A stretch of DNA of 64,000 nucleotides, taken from positions 42,268,501 to 42,332,500 of the forward strand of contig CM075675.1 of NCBI GenBank assembly GCA_037962975.1, in the 5' to 3' direction. This DNA is from Clitoria ternatea (taxonomy: Eukaryota; Streptophyta; Magnoliopsida; Fabales; Fabaceae). The stretch's first letter is position 1. Each line of letters starts with the position of its first letter. Position numbers and translations under genes: made by a program. Shown here in pieces: positions 1 to 11,700 of the stretch. Below the pieces are notes generated by a model. That model made no database searches. It was not told the DNA's origin and saw only the letters and a program-made list of their open reading frames with translations.

Positions 1-893
1 AACATTGTAGATGGTCTATTTTCCAAAGACAGGGTAAAAAGAGACTTAGGCTGTAAAGCCTCAATAACTAAATGTAATTGGATAGCCTTTGTGAGATCTG
101 GAACCATTACAGCCTCATTGTAAAACCTCTTGAGAAAATTTTTCAAAGATTTAGATTCACCCTGCTTGATCTGAGCTAGGGTATGAGATATCTTAGGCAC
201 ATCTCTAGAGATCATGAAGTATTCTCTAAAAGCTTTAACCATTTCCTCCCAGGAGTCAATAGATCTAGAAGGGAGCCTTTTGAACCAGCTTAGAGCCTTA
301 CCAGCTAGGGTCAGAGAGAATATACAACACATGACATCAGCTTCAGCCCCTAGAAACATGGCCTTCTATACATAAGCATCACAATGCTTGTTAGGATCCG
401 TATCTCCTATGTACTTACCGATGGAAAGTGGCTGTGTGGTTTATAAGTGCTTTGGGATAGGAACACTCATCAATCTTCTAGAGAAGGGAATGCCCAGTCT
501 ATACACTAAAGAAGGAGTTCCCACATGAGGGTTCTTCCTTTGTGGAGTCTGAGGCTCTACATGAGATTGTGACGGTTGTTTCTCGTCATAGGTTATGATC
601 CTCGAATAATGAGGTGTATGGGAGACCTCACGTCTTAAAACTTCAGGTTGGTGATGTCCAACAGGACTCACCTTCTCCACAGGCATTGCATGTTCATGCG
701 TTAACTTATCTCTTTCTTTTCTGAGTTGCCTGATGATCTCATCCCTAGGGCCAGGAGTTGCCATTGTAACCATTCTCCTTGTAGATGTACTTAGGGTCTC
801 AAAGGCTAGACGCCTTAGCTCTAGGAACATGAAATCTTCCACATGATCCTCAAGGACTCCTATGTTATCCTCCATGACAAATTTCTTGCTCAT
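1..893 (-). pseudogene. gag: Tat-lineage gag, broken and truncated
   Basis: The minus-strand translation matches the gag N-terminus of the complete elements: an acidic or charged leader, the PRDEIIRQLRKERDKL segment, then PFSRRLMSVPIPKHL, and after a stop TTQPLSIGKY, the SWFKRLPSRSIDSWEEM block and the HTLAQIKQGES block. Reading in one frame is interrupted by TAA at 438-440 (where the intact copy has Gln) and by another stop in the DAYV-KAMFLG segment near 371. Gag would form the capsid of the retrotransposon particle. The likely start is the ATG at 893 (MSKKF) or 875 (MEDN). The rest of gag and all of pol lie beyond the window edge. Confidence 0.85.
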
Positions 894-920
894 GCAAATG
901 TGGGAAACCGGGCATACCAA

Positions 921-1561
921 TAAATTGGTCTAGGCCAGGGTGCAAGACCCGACGTGGTAACCAGTCCTCAAATGATGTCTTTTTGTATGTATTTTATACC
1001 AGTTCAGTAAGGATTCGATATTATATCTCTTATTCTAGTGGAGAAATAAGAGTCTCGGAATGTTCCTTCAATTTAATATCACCAACCTCATACATTATTG
1101 GGTGAAAAGGGTGTCATGTACAAGGACACTTTGACGCTCAAGTCAGTGGGATATTCAGAGAGAATAAAAGAGCTTGAGTGTAAATTGTAGTAAGAATTTT
1201 CTACCTTTTCATCATTGATTCGTATATTTTTATATCTTAGAGCAGTGGAAGAGTCATTTCGAGTAGGTGACTTATCATACGAAATGTCAACATGATTTTG
1301 ATCATTGTAGAAAGGCCGACATACAATAGTGATGCTACTTACCCATCAGTCACGTTGCAGGTTGCTTTCTCAACACACGATTGCATAAGTTAACTCTGAC
1401 CTTCCGGTATTGAGAGAATGACTCATAGTGGTGTGAGGTCATGAGTCTCATGCGCAGTATTGGAATATCAGATTTCAATAATTCATGTGATGCTAGTCTT
1501 TGCATGACGATTTTATGTCTAATGACCTTTCTACCCATAGACTGGTATCAAGACCAGATCA
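921..1561 (-). repeat. 5' LTR of Tat-0
   Basis: This 641 bp LTR-like block is bounded on the minus strand by TGATCTGG at 1561 and by the decayed PBS (TTGGTATGCCCGG) that starts at 920. The terminal CA is mutated. The inner TGACTTGAGCGTC motif matches the LTRs at 7741 and 22288. Confidence 0.75.
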
Positions 1562-1859
1562 GGTATATTAAAAAACTATTATTATTTAAAACAAGTCTGT
1601 TAGCCTTAAAAAATGATAAAAGAATTAAATTAGGTTTTTTAAAGTTTAGACTCTAGAGTCCAAATTTTAAACTCTAAGGGCTTATTCGAGGTGGTTGCGA
1701 GTTTCTGATTTTTTAAATTTTTTCAAAGCCAATTTGAAAACAACCCGGTTGGCAACAATGATGCTAAAATGATTTTTACTCATTTTCAAAGTGATTTTTA
1801 GTCATTTTAAAAAACAAAAAATGGTTTCTTAATTTTTGTTTTCAGTTTTATAAACAAGT
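1562..1859. other. AT-rich spacer, no gene seen
   Basis: About 300 bp of AT-rich DNA next to the Tat-0 LTR. A short open frame at 1441-1656 is mostly antisense to the LTR and has no recognisable protein features. Confidence 0.5.
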
Positions 1860-2762
1860 AACCAATGTATTTTACCACCACTATCGTATTACCACACTAC
1901 TATCACCACCATTGTTATCGTTGCCACCAACATTACCATCATTATGACGCCACCATCACCACTATTATTTTTGTCACTTCCACCACCACCATTATCATAG
2001 TCGTGGCCACCCTTACGACCCCGCCTTGTCCATCCCTATTACCACCGCTACCACTACCAATATTGTCGTCACCACCACGGCCACCATCACAACCATCATC
2101 GTCATTCCCTCCATCACCACACCGTCCACCACCATCATTGTCATCGTCTTTATGACCACCATCATTACTACCACTATCACCATCGTCGTCATTGTTATAA
2201 CTATCTTCACTACCTTTACGACTACGACCATGACCATCGCCACTATAGTCGTTGCCATCACCACCCTTACCACAATCGTCCTTTATTGTTGCCATCATCA
2301 ATGCCACTATTATTGTTATCACTATCACAAACACCATTACCACAACCACCATTATTATTATCGCCACCAACATAGTGATCACCAACATCGTCATCACTAC
2401 TACAATCATCACCACTATCATCATTATTGTTATCATAAATTATCGTTACCACAGTCACAATGGCTACCACCACTGCTCTCACTCACCCCTGCCGCTGCCA
2501 CTGCTTGGATCATTGCCACCGCCACTATCCCTTACCACGACTATCACAACCACCACCATCATCACAGACGCAGCTACCGCACCTTTCATAACCACTGCCA
2601 CCATCACCACCTCCATTGCCACCTATCATCACCATCACCATCACCACCTCCTTTATTGTTGTTGCCGTTGTCACCAGGATTTCATCACTACCATCACCAT
2701 CACTCTCGCCACTACCTTTACCACTATGTCTACTACCAGTACCCCTTTAAGTTTAAGTCATG
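1860..2762. repeat. Long degenerate trinucleotide (CAY/ACC/ATT) microsatellite
   Basis: About 900 bp built almost only of CAC, ACC, CAT, ATT and GCC-type triplets (for example CCACCATCACCACTATTATT). The plus strand is strongly depleted in G. The triplet period keeps frames open on both strands, giving His/Thr/Ile-rich or Val/Asp/Met-rich translations with no domain; these are not treated as genes. A second shorter block follows at 2968-3110. Confidence 0.85.
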
Positions 2763-2967
2763 TATGTAATTTAGTAAGATAATATAAATATAAGAGTAAT
2801 ATATTAAAGATTACGATTCAATTGAGCCCAGGTTAGTTTTTGGAGGTAGATCGAAAATCTGATCCGAACTGCATATATAGTGTAACTTTTTTGCAATTTT
2901 GGTTTGATCAATTTTTAGTTATTTTGGATCAGTTAAATGGTTTTATTCTGTTTGGATCAAATGACGA

Positions 2968-3110
2968 ACATCTCTAACCACCACCATCATCAATGCCATT
3001 ACCTTTACCATTATCACCAATATCGCCTTCATCACCACTATGGTTACCTTCGTTGTCACCACCACTACCAATATCAATATGACCACCAACACTATCATTA
3101 TAATTATCAT
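2968..3110. repeat. Second CAY-type microsatellite block
   Basis: Same triplet composition as the long array upstream (ACCACCACCATCATCAATGC and similar). The ~200 bp of ordinary sequence between the two blocks suggests one array split by insertion or decay. Confidence 0.75.
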
Positions 3111-3619
3111 TTAAGTGTAAAGTGGTTTTGATTATAATTATGAAAGTTTAACAAAATTTTCAAAAATTTAAAATCATAAAAACTAAAACATAAAATTTTA
3201 AAAAACAATTTAGTTTTTTGAAATTTCAAAACCAAAAATAAAAAAATCCTAAATAAGGGCATAAATTTATTATGTGTAATTGTAGTAAGCTTTTTTCTAT
3301 TTGTAGCCTTCCTTGGTTCATGTGATAGTAGGGCAGTACTTAATAAAACAAATTCAGTGGTTTTGCTCTTTCATCTTTCAAGGCTAATTACGTTTAATCA
3401 AAACACTTTGTTTTTCTCTATCATCATTTACAACAAAGAGGAACCAAATTGTCTTTATTCTAATCTTCCTTTTTCTTTTAATTATTCCATATCCAAAGGA
3501 AAAAAGAAAAAGCACTAGATCTCCTTAATTTCTTTCATTTCTTTGTTATCCCACATTCAAAGGTAGAGCATCAACGAGGCTCATCTATGACAACACAATG
3601 CTTCAAACACTTACATAGT
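3111..3619. other. AT-rich intergenic DNA, no gene seen
   Basis: AT-rich sequence with A/T runs (3130-3250) and no coding frame of note on either strand. Confidence 0.5.
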
Positions 3620-4117
3620 GCTTTCTATAGCGTTCCACCTAATCATTAGATTTTAAATCATGTATTTAAACTCAATTTAAGTAGAATTCACTTTAATTAT
3701 TATGATGGATATAAAAAATTTGAACCATAGAATGAAAAAGTGTGAAGAAAATTTTTTAGCACGTTAATTCCTTGAGCACTGTTTGGTAAAATACATCTAA
3801 ATGAAGCTACAAAACTCCAATTAAGGTAATTCCAAATGATACACCTTCACAACTGAATTATCTATACTTGTTGTGAAGAAGTCTAGGGTGAATTATACCC
3901 CTAAGATTGCCAAATTCATAGAATTATGGAACCAGTCCACATGAAATTTTAGCCTGAACACCTTGTAGTATTTTGGGCATAGCTTGAGTTACGGACCTTT
4001 GATGGGGGTGATTCTAGCAGGAGAATGTTTGTGACCTAATTATGTATAACTTTTATGAAGAAAGCGAAAGCTAATTTGATTCTCGCTTGAGCAAAAATTG
4101 TCTCGCTTGAGTGAGAG
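3620..4117. repeat. Dispersed repeat R3, copy 1
   Basis: Positions about 3620-4050 align with 41285-41710 in the same orientation; both hold GTTCCACCTAAT, then GATATAAAAAATTT, CAGCACG/TAGCACG, ATTATCTA and GAGAATGTTTGTGAC-like segments. It ends in two copies of CTCGCTTGAG just before the solo LTR. The parent element is not identified; the style is that of an LTR or LTR-flanking region. Confidence 0.6.
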
Positions 4118-4256
4118 TGTAACATCCCATTTTCAACATAAATAGAAAATAGATATTAATATATCTTTAATGAGAAATACTTACTATTAGTTAGTTTATT
4201 ATTATCATTTTTTATGAAATTTTGGTATTTATATTTAATTATTTACTTTTTTAATA

Positions 4257-4257
4257 A

Positions 4258-4300
<43 letters not shown>

Positions 4301-4301
4301 T
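4257..4301. repeat. (AAT)n microsatellite
   Basis: About 15 uninterrupted AAT units inside solo LTR A. Confidence 0.9.
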
Positions 4302-5052
4302 TTATGTATTTTGAATGAGAAATTTAAAATGACTTAATTAGTATTCATTGATTAATGAAATTATATTAAGAATTTTAAATATATTTATTATTTACAACTT
4401 TTATTTTATGTTTTTATATTTATGTTTTTACATATTTGTAATTTAACTCTTATTAGAATTTTAAAATAAAATTTTGAAGGAATTAGACTATGGTTCTTTA
4501 GAACTTTTTAATCTACATAATATTTATGATTTTCTGGAATGTTTATGAATTTTTTGAAATATTTTAATAAAATAATATTTTAAATAATTTTAAATTCATA
4601 TAAAGTTACTTAAAATTAAAAATATTTACAAGAAAGTGAATTTAAATTATAAGAAAATTTTCTAAAATCCATTTCAAGTAGACTTATCTAAAAATTATCG
4701 GTTTGAGTAAAATCTTGATTTTTACCAATCGTAAAAGAATCGAAAATGTACCAATAAATTTTTATTAACAAAAAATTTTAGATTTTTAAAATTTAAACTT
4801 TATATTACTTATTATAAAATTAGTGAGAACTGATATAATATCGCTAAATTTCAAAAAGGACTGATTTTGAATATTCAAAATATACCGAGTGAAAGGTTAC
4901 TATTTGGCTTAATAATTCAACCGACATTTACTATGCAAAACACTGTGCATGTACAAAATTTTCAAAAGATATATAGTAACCAGGATTAAATTTTTAAAAA
5001 ATGCACAATACTTTTATATTAAAATAATATAATGCATAGTAATTTTCCTTCC

Positions 5053-5060
5053 TATAAATA
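5053..5060 (+). promoter_or_regulatory. TATA box of solo LTR A
   Basis: TATAAATA in the context CCTATAAATACCG. The same TATA lies at the matching place in copies B (49658-49665, minus), C (57628-57635, minus) and D (61848-61855, plus). It gives the transcription sense of the family. Confidence 0.6.
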
Positions 5061-5282
5061 CCGAAGGAATTCTTCTTTAGAATTCATAGTTTCAGATTAA
5101 GTTTTCTTAATATAGTAGTGCTAGTGAGATAGTGGTGGAAGTAAGAGAGAGAAATAAATTTTTTTAGAAGAAGGTTCTGCTAAAATCCTAAGGTAAGAAT
5201 ACCTCTTTTTTATATTTTTTAGGGTTATTTTCATATCGATTTTAGAAATATATTATTATACTGAAAATAATATTATTTTAAG

Positions 5283-5515
5283 TTACTATTCTGAATAGTA
5301 AAATACTATTTCAATAGTAAATTACTATTTACGGTTACTATTTACCTTTACTATTTATGTTTTACTACTTACCATTACTATTCATGATTTACTATTTACT
5401 GTTACTATTCGTAATTTACTATTTACCATTACTATTCATGTTTTAATATTTACTATTACTATTTATGATTTACTATTCACTATTTACTATTCAAAATTTA
5501 CCATTTCTGTTTTAA
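5283..5515. repeat. TACTATT-type tandem array in solo LTR A
   Basis: Short, irregular units built on TTTACTATT, GTTACTATTC and CATGATTTACTATT. The array recurs in copies B (about 49160-49440), C (about 57170-57405) and D (about 62050-62460), so it is a fixed, variable-length part of this LTR family. Confidence 0.85.
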
Positions 5516-6932
5516 GTAGAAATCTTAATTTTCATCTTTTAACTATATTAAAGTGAAATTGGTATATTTTAGAACTCGGAGACGAGGCGCGCATGGATTT
5601 TCTATAACAAACCAAGATACAAGAGGTAAGGGGGAGTGAGATAGGAATATAATATGAAAAGACATAAGAATAATAGGAGGAGTCCCCTACCCCTTTAAAA
5701 TTTAATAATATTATTATTTTAAATAATAACTGTTTAACTTAAAAAAATTTATAATAAATTTTAAATTGAGTATCTTGTGTAACTTGATCTGAATACCTAT
5801 GCAAATACCTGGATAACCTATGCGAACTGGACTAAACCTATGCAAGGACTTAGACTATTATGACCTGTATGGACTGAACTATACCTATGCGAGGATTGGA
5901 CTATATGAACCTACATAGACCTATGTGAGGAATGAACTATAAAGACTTAAAATTAATCTTATTAATCTAAATAACTATTAGAATTTGAATTATATTTATG
6001 ACTGATATTTAGTTGATTTGATTTGATTATAATTAATAATATTTGATTTTGATTAATGATATTGTGATTTATAATACTAGACTGTGATTAATAATATTTG
6101 TGATTTGATGATATTTGATTGTGATTGATGATATTACAATACTTGATTGTGAATGATGAATGATTGATGACCTTGTGATATGGAGTTTGAGCATATAGCA
6201 AGCATGACAGAAAGTTAAAACTCAGTAAAAATTTTCTTACCTTACTCTTTAAATTTTTATTCTAAGAGAAAGTATTTTATCATTATTTTAGTCTTTTATT
6301 TCTTCTTAGAAATAATTTTCATTGACTTTGTTTTTAATCTCTAGAATAAAATCTAGTATTAGAAAGAAGCTATTTTATGAAAATCAAAGTTTGAGATAAT
6401 TAATTCTTGAATTAAAGAAAATTTTTATAGTTTTAAATATTCTTAGTTAATGATTTTAAAAAATATATATATATATTTTCTTTTAGAAATCAGAAATTTA
6501 AATTGGTTTTCCCTAATGAAATAACTAAAGGATATTTTGTTATAGTCGAGATTTCTAAACTCAATTTAGTTAAGATTCAAATTTGTAAAGATTATGTAAA
6601 TATGTGAAGTTTTTTTTAAGAGAAAGTTTTGAGATATTTAAGGCTTGGAAACTCAATTTGGTGAGATCTAGATTTGAAGACTGTACTAAATTTGTTTCCG
6701 TATAACAGAAGTTCAAAGAAGAACTTATGGGAATGTACAGTTTATTGAGATGATTTTGTGAACCTTTATGGTCTTTAATAATTGAGTTTCTAAAAGTCTT
6801 AACCAACTAAATATGCGAGTAGTTCATGTATCATGAATCATTAAAGAGAAATGAGATGTGATATTGCCTGGGGATGGTAGAAACCAAGGATACATTAAAG
6901 GAGGCTTAATTGCGAGCCTTGGGATGAAAGAG

Positions 6933-6989
6933 TGTGAAAGGGTGCTTCAGGTGACCTGGGGTTGCTCCCTAGTGTCGGGTACTTTCACA
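6933..6989 (+). other. Conserved hairpin segment in solo LTR A
   Basis: TGTGAAAG at 6933-6940 pairs with CTTTCACA at 6982-6989 around a GC-richer core with GGTGCTTCAGG and CTCCCTAGTGTCGGG. The segment and ~60 bp after it are nearly unchanged in copies B, C and D although the rest has diverged heavily. Confidence 0.65.
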
Positions 6990-7740
6990 ATAAAAACTTT
7001 CTCAGTCTGACTAGTCTCTAAGTATTTCCATGCCAGTTGAGCTGTTCATATGCTACAAAGGCATTTATTTATTATCTGGAATTAGGTGTAAACTCCTGGT
7101 TGGCCCAGTGCAAATTAAAACTTTAAGGGCTCACATGCATAAACTAAATGAGGTAGTATTAAAAGCATTACATGTCATACATGTGATTGTGATATTCTGT
7201 ATGGATGATTGTGAATGAAAGTATGATTGTTATGTGTGTGAGAACCTTATATTTATAATTAATTGTGTATGAAATTTTGAATGATATTAATTTATTAGTT
7301 TGTGAAAACCCTTATGCTTATGTCTTATTTGTAAAGTATTATATTCTGTTTCTCACTCCTTCTTGTTTGAATTTTGTGTCCAAAATATATGTTATGTGAT
7401 ATATAGCTAGCGGTTCAAGATGGAAGGATATGTAATTACAAGAGGGTAAAGTGGTCTCATCCTCAATCAGATAGATAAAGAGATATGACAAGAGTAGGAT
7501 TCCAAAACTCGATGATTCAAGGACTAGGAAATGATTGGTCACATTTGTAGTAGAGGTATAGTTTAGTTTTACCTTGCCTTATTACAATATCAAGTTAGAT
7601 AATTGTAACAAGGTAAAGGTTAAACTTTGATAAACTTTCCTATCCGGATATAATACTGTAATGATTTATCACTTATGATTTCTATAAAATATTTTATCAT
7701 TATGGACAAATATTGAAAGACAATGTTTTTTTTTTACTTT

Positions 7741-8675
7741 TGATCCGGTCCTAACACCGGCCCCCAAGAGCATGGCTTTAGTGCCTTGCCAGATCAACAT
7801 TTTGAACAAGAGAAGTACGCCTCAAATACATTATAATCACTTCTAATACGGAGTACATACCGCCAATACAAGTAACTCCGCCAAGGAGCATAACTCCGCC
7901 TAGGCATGTTACCCTGCCAAGGGTCATAACTCCGCCAAGGCATGACACTCCGCCTAGGCATGTTACCCTGCCAAGGGTCATAACTCCGCCTAGGCATGTA
8001 ACGCCGCCAGAATGCATATTACTCCGCCAAGCCATAGGCTCAATACTGGCGGAATATTGAACTTCCCATACTGCGTAGCGAACCCATACTCACAACCCCG
8101 GCACGAGGTTGACTCTGTCTTGAGAGGTTAATAATGGGAATCACGTTGTCACGCATAAAGGGGAATAACAATAAAATAATAAAGCATTCACGCTTCCCAA
8201 GTAAGTGGAAATACCTACTACAATAACGGTGCTCGTGAACGACACAGGGACCCACTGTCTTTCTTGCTTTATGCCAGAAAACAAGGAACGGGCCCTACCA
8301 ATAATGGAGCACCAGTGACAGGTATATAAACCTCAGCAAAAAGGTATACGGGGGATCTCCCCCCATTTCTAAACCTTACACTCTCTTACTTGCATAATTC
8401 TCTCTGACTGTCTTTCTAAGTCTCTAAGTATTCTGAAATACTGACTTGAGCGTCGGAGAACGATTACAGGTACCACCCCCAATCGGGTCAAGACAAAGAA
8501 GACCCCGTCAGGCGGACTGTGACACCGCCACAGAGCACATTACACCCCGCCTCAACATACAAAGACTCTCCGTATTTGTATTTATACACACATTGATTTG
8601 TATCAAAAACACATTTATATATATTTTGAGTTGTTCTACGGGTATATCTCTACACCCCCTGTAAAGAACGGTTCA
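7741..8675 (+). repeat. 5' LTR of Tat-1
   Basis: Starts TGATCCGGTCCTAACACCGG and ends GTAAAGAACGGTTCA. It contains short internal repeats of CCGCCTAGGCATG and ACCCTGCCAAGGGTC (7860-8035), a TATA box TATATAAA at 8323-8330, and TGACTTGAGCGTCGGAGAA near 8442-8460. Confidence 0.95.
8323..8330 (+). promoter_or_regulatory. TATA box of the Tat-1 5' LTR
   Basis: TATATAAA in the context CAGGTATATAAACC, about 350 bp before the LTR end; the 3' LTR has the same box near 20205-20212. It would start the genomic RNA. Confidence 0.6.
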
Positions 8676-8695
8676 TTGGCACGCCCAGTGGGACC
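8676..8695 (+). other. Primer binding site of Tat-1
   Basis: TTGGCACGCCCAGTGGGACC directly follows the 5' LTR, where minus-strand DNA synthesis is primed by a tRNA 3' end. Tat-2 has the near-identical TTGGCACGCCCGGTGGGACC. I do not assign the tRNA. Confidence 0.75.
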
Positions 8696-8740
8696 TGTAA
8701 ATTTGGTAATCCCACAATCTTTGATCAATCTTCATCATTA

Positions 8741-11700
8741 ATGGAGGGACAAGGACCAGAGGTGCAGAACGAGGATTCTCCTTCATGCAATCCCAGACGT
8801 CTTAACTTCGATAATGATGCTCAGAAAAAAGCAACGCAAGCTGATTCTCCAGATCCAAGAGATGACATGATTCGAATGTTGAGAGAAGAACTTGCAGAAT
8901 TTCGTCGTGAAAAAGCGAACCCAGTGCATGAGAAAGCTGGTCCCGCAAGACAGCTACATCATGAACCACACATGCAGGAGGAATCAAGTATTCCTAACTA
9001 CTCTCGTATTCCTACATACATGGAGGAGCAACGAAGCCTCCCACTGGTGAATGCTCAGCATCAAGAAGGAAGGAGAGCAGGCTCAAACGCATCCCCCTCA
9101 GGATATAAGATGAGTATCCCATTTACTAAAAGGCTCATGAATGCACATGTACCCAAACATTTGCAAACTATGTAGCCCATTTCTATAGGGAAATACACTG
9201 GGGAAACAGATCCCTCTAAGCATTTAGATGCTTATATCTACGAGGCCATGTTTCTAGGAGCTGAGGAGGATGTCATGTGTAGAATGTTCCCCAGAACCCT
9301 TACAGGCGAAGCTCTTAGTTGGTTCAAGAGCTTACCTTCAGGTTCCATTGATTCATGGGAGGAGCTGGCCTCAGCTTTTGGAAGCCACTTCGTGATCTCC
9401 AGGGATGCACCCAGAACCTCTCATACCTTGGCTCAGATCAAACAAGGCGACAAAGAATCTCTGAAGGATTTCCTTAAGAGATTTTACAAGGAGGCAGCCA
9501 TGGTCCCTGATTTGACAGAGGCGATCTAGTTGCATATTCTCATAGAAGCTATGCAACCAAAATCACCTTTCGCTTTGTCATTGGCAAAGGGACCTCCAAC
9601 CACGATGGAGGAATTTCGCAGGAAGGCGTCCAAGTACGTGGGTATTGAGATGCATTTGGAAGCCACTGCATCTCGCAGTAAACCACCCCCTGCAACTCCA
9701 CCTCATGACAAAGGGAAAGAGAAGTCATCGAAGAATGACAAGTCCCACCAGAGGGACAAAGTAGGGAACCAACCTTTCAAACAGCAAGACAGACGTGTGT
9801 TTAATTTTGCTCACTATGCACCACTGAACACATCATACGAGCAAATCTTGCGTGAAATAGGATGGACTACCCTCAATGTTTATGGAATTCAACGTCCACC
9901 CCCAATCAGGCGCGGTGGAAACCCAAAGAAGTATTGTGAATTCCATGAGTCAGTTGGCCACACCACAGAAGAATGTAAGCAACTCAAAAATACCATTGAG
10001 GTGCTCATTCATGAAGGCAAACTGAAACACTACCTGTTCAAAGGCAAATCTCATGATGAGCCTGAAAAGTTTGAAAAGCGACATCGTGATCGTTCCCTGG
10101 ATCCTGATAGTACTCGGGAACCAAAACGTACGGCGGTATCAGAGAAACAAAAAGGCGTTGTTCTAGAGTCCGCCTAACGAGAACCGAGCCCTGAACCTAG
10201 ATCATGGAGTAAAAGGCAGGTGGTGGACATGATTGCTAGAGGCTTCACAGGAGGCGGACCCTCAAACACCGCCCGGAAAAATCATCATCTTATGATCTTA
10301 TCTGTGCAGGGCAAGAACAAAGGATATCGCCCATTCAGGGACGGAGTTCAGGCTCCACCTATAACCTTCACAGATGATGATTTTGGCCCAACCATTCCTG
10401 AGGGAGATGACGCAGTAGTGATCATTGCGGTGATCGCTAATATGGATGTAAAACGCATCCTAGTTGATCAGGGAAGTTCCTGCGACGTTATCTTTTATGA
10501 CTGTTTTAAATGCATGGGACTAACTGACGCTGATTTGCAGCCTTACACACAGGACCTTACAGCTTTTAATGGCGCCAAACAGCCTACTAAAGGCTACTTG
10601 GACACAAGGATTACCTTCGATGGTGAACCTGGAGCAAGGACTGTGAAATCCAGGGTTCTTGTCATTGATGTTAAATCCCCATACAATGGCATCATTGGGC
10701 GGCCTACTCTGAATGCCATGGAAGCCATCGTTTCAACCCCCCACTTGTTAATCAAGTTCATCGATAAAGATAATCAAGTCTCATCTGTCAGGGGTGACCA
10801 GGAGATGGCTCGTTATTGTTACAATTTAAGTCTTAACATGGTGAAGCTTGAAACCATGTCTAAGAAAAGAAAATTGAACGAAGGAAACAGTGCGGCGGCA
10901 TCTATCAACTTGGTGGATCTTGATCCCAGGGCGGAGTCTTCTATAGACCCACTAAATCCTTTGAAACCAACTCCTGATGGTGGTTCCAAGTCTATTGTTT
11001 TGGGCAGTACCCCGGAGCAAATTACTAACATCAATGACAAACTGGAGCCTAACATGGAAGCAAGACTGATTGAACTCCTCCATGAGTACAAGGAAATTTT
11101 TGCCTGGACAGCTGCAGACATGCCTGGTATGGATCCTAACTTTTTTTGCCACCGCCTGGCGGTGTATCCTGAAACCAAGCCAGTGGCACAAAAGAAACGG
11201 CGTATGGGTCCTGCTAAGCAAAAGGCTGCTTGTGAACAAACTGAAGAACTCCTTAAGGCGGGGTTCATCAGGGAACTCCGTTACTCTTCCTGGCTGTCCA
11301 ACGTGGTTATGGTACAGAAAGCCAATGGCAAATGGCGCATGTGCATAGACTATGTTGATCTGAATAAATGTTGTCCCAAAGATCCTTATCTTCTCCCCAA
11401 CATTGACAGACTGGTTGACGACTCATCAGGATACAAGTATCTATCCTTCATGGATGCTTACTCCGGATACAACCAAATTCCAATGTGTGAGGATGATCAG
11501 GAAAAAACAGCATTTATCAATGACAAAGGGGTCTTTTGCTACAATGTCATGCCATTTGGGCTGAAGAACACTGGGGCCACCTACCAGCGCATGATCAACA
11601 AAGTCTTTGAGGGCATGCACACAAAGCTGGTGGAGGTTTATATTGATGATATCATCGCCAAGACTCCAGAGGGAGGAGACCATGTTGAAGACCTACGCCT

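Larger units (their letters stand above)
1..1561 (-). mobile_element. Truncated old Tat-lineage LTR retrotransposon (Tat-0), 5' end
   Basis: Read on the minus strand the order is LTR (1561 to 921), a degenerate primer binding site (920 to 901) and the start of gag (893 to 1, running off the window). The LTR starts TGATCTGGTCTTGATACCAG, close to the TGATCCGGTC start of the two complete Tat elements further on, and holds the shared motif TGACTTGAGCGTC (minus strand, about 1130-1150). Gag has several in-frame stops, so this copy is dead and older than the others. The far end and the target duplication lie outside the window. Confidence 0.85.

Noticed and set aside
1865..2782. Several open frames rich in His/Thr or Val/Asp on both strands
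   Set aside because: They follow from the triplet microsatellite; no domain, no start context, and mutually overlapping on both strands.
7778..8255. Minus-strand frames in the Tat-1 LTR, repeated at 19660-20137
   Set aside because: They lie in LTR regulatory sequence with short internal repeats and have no protein features; duplication simply reflects the two LTRs.
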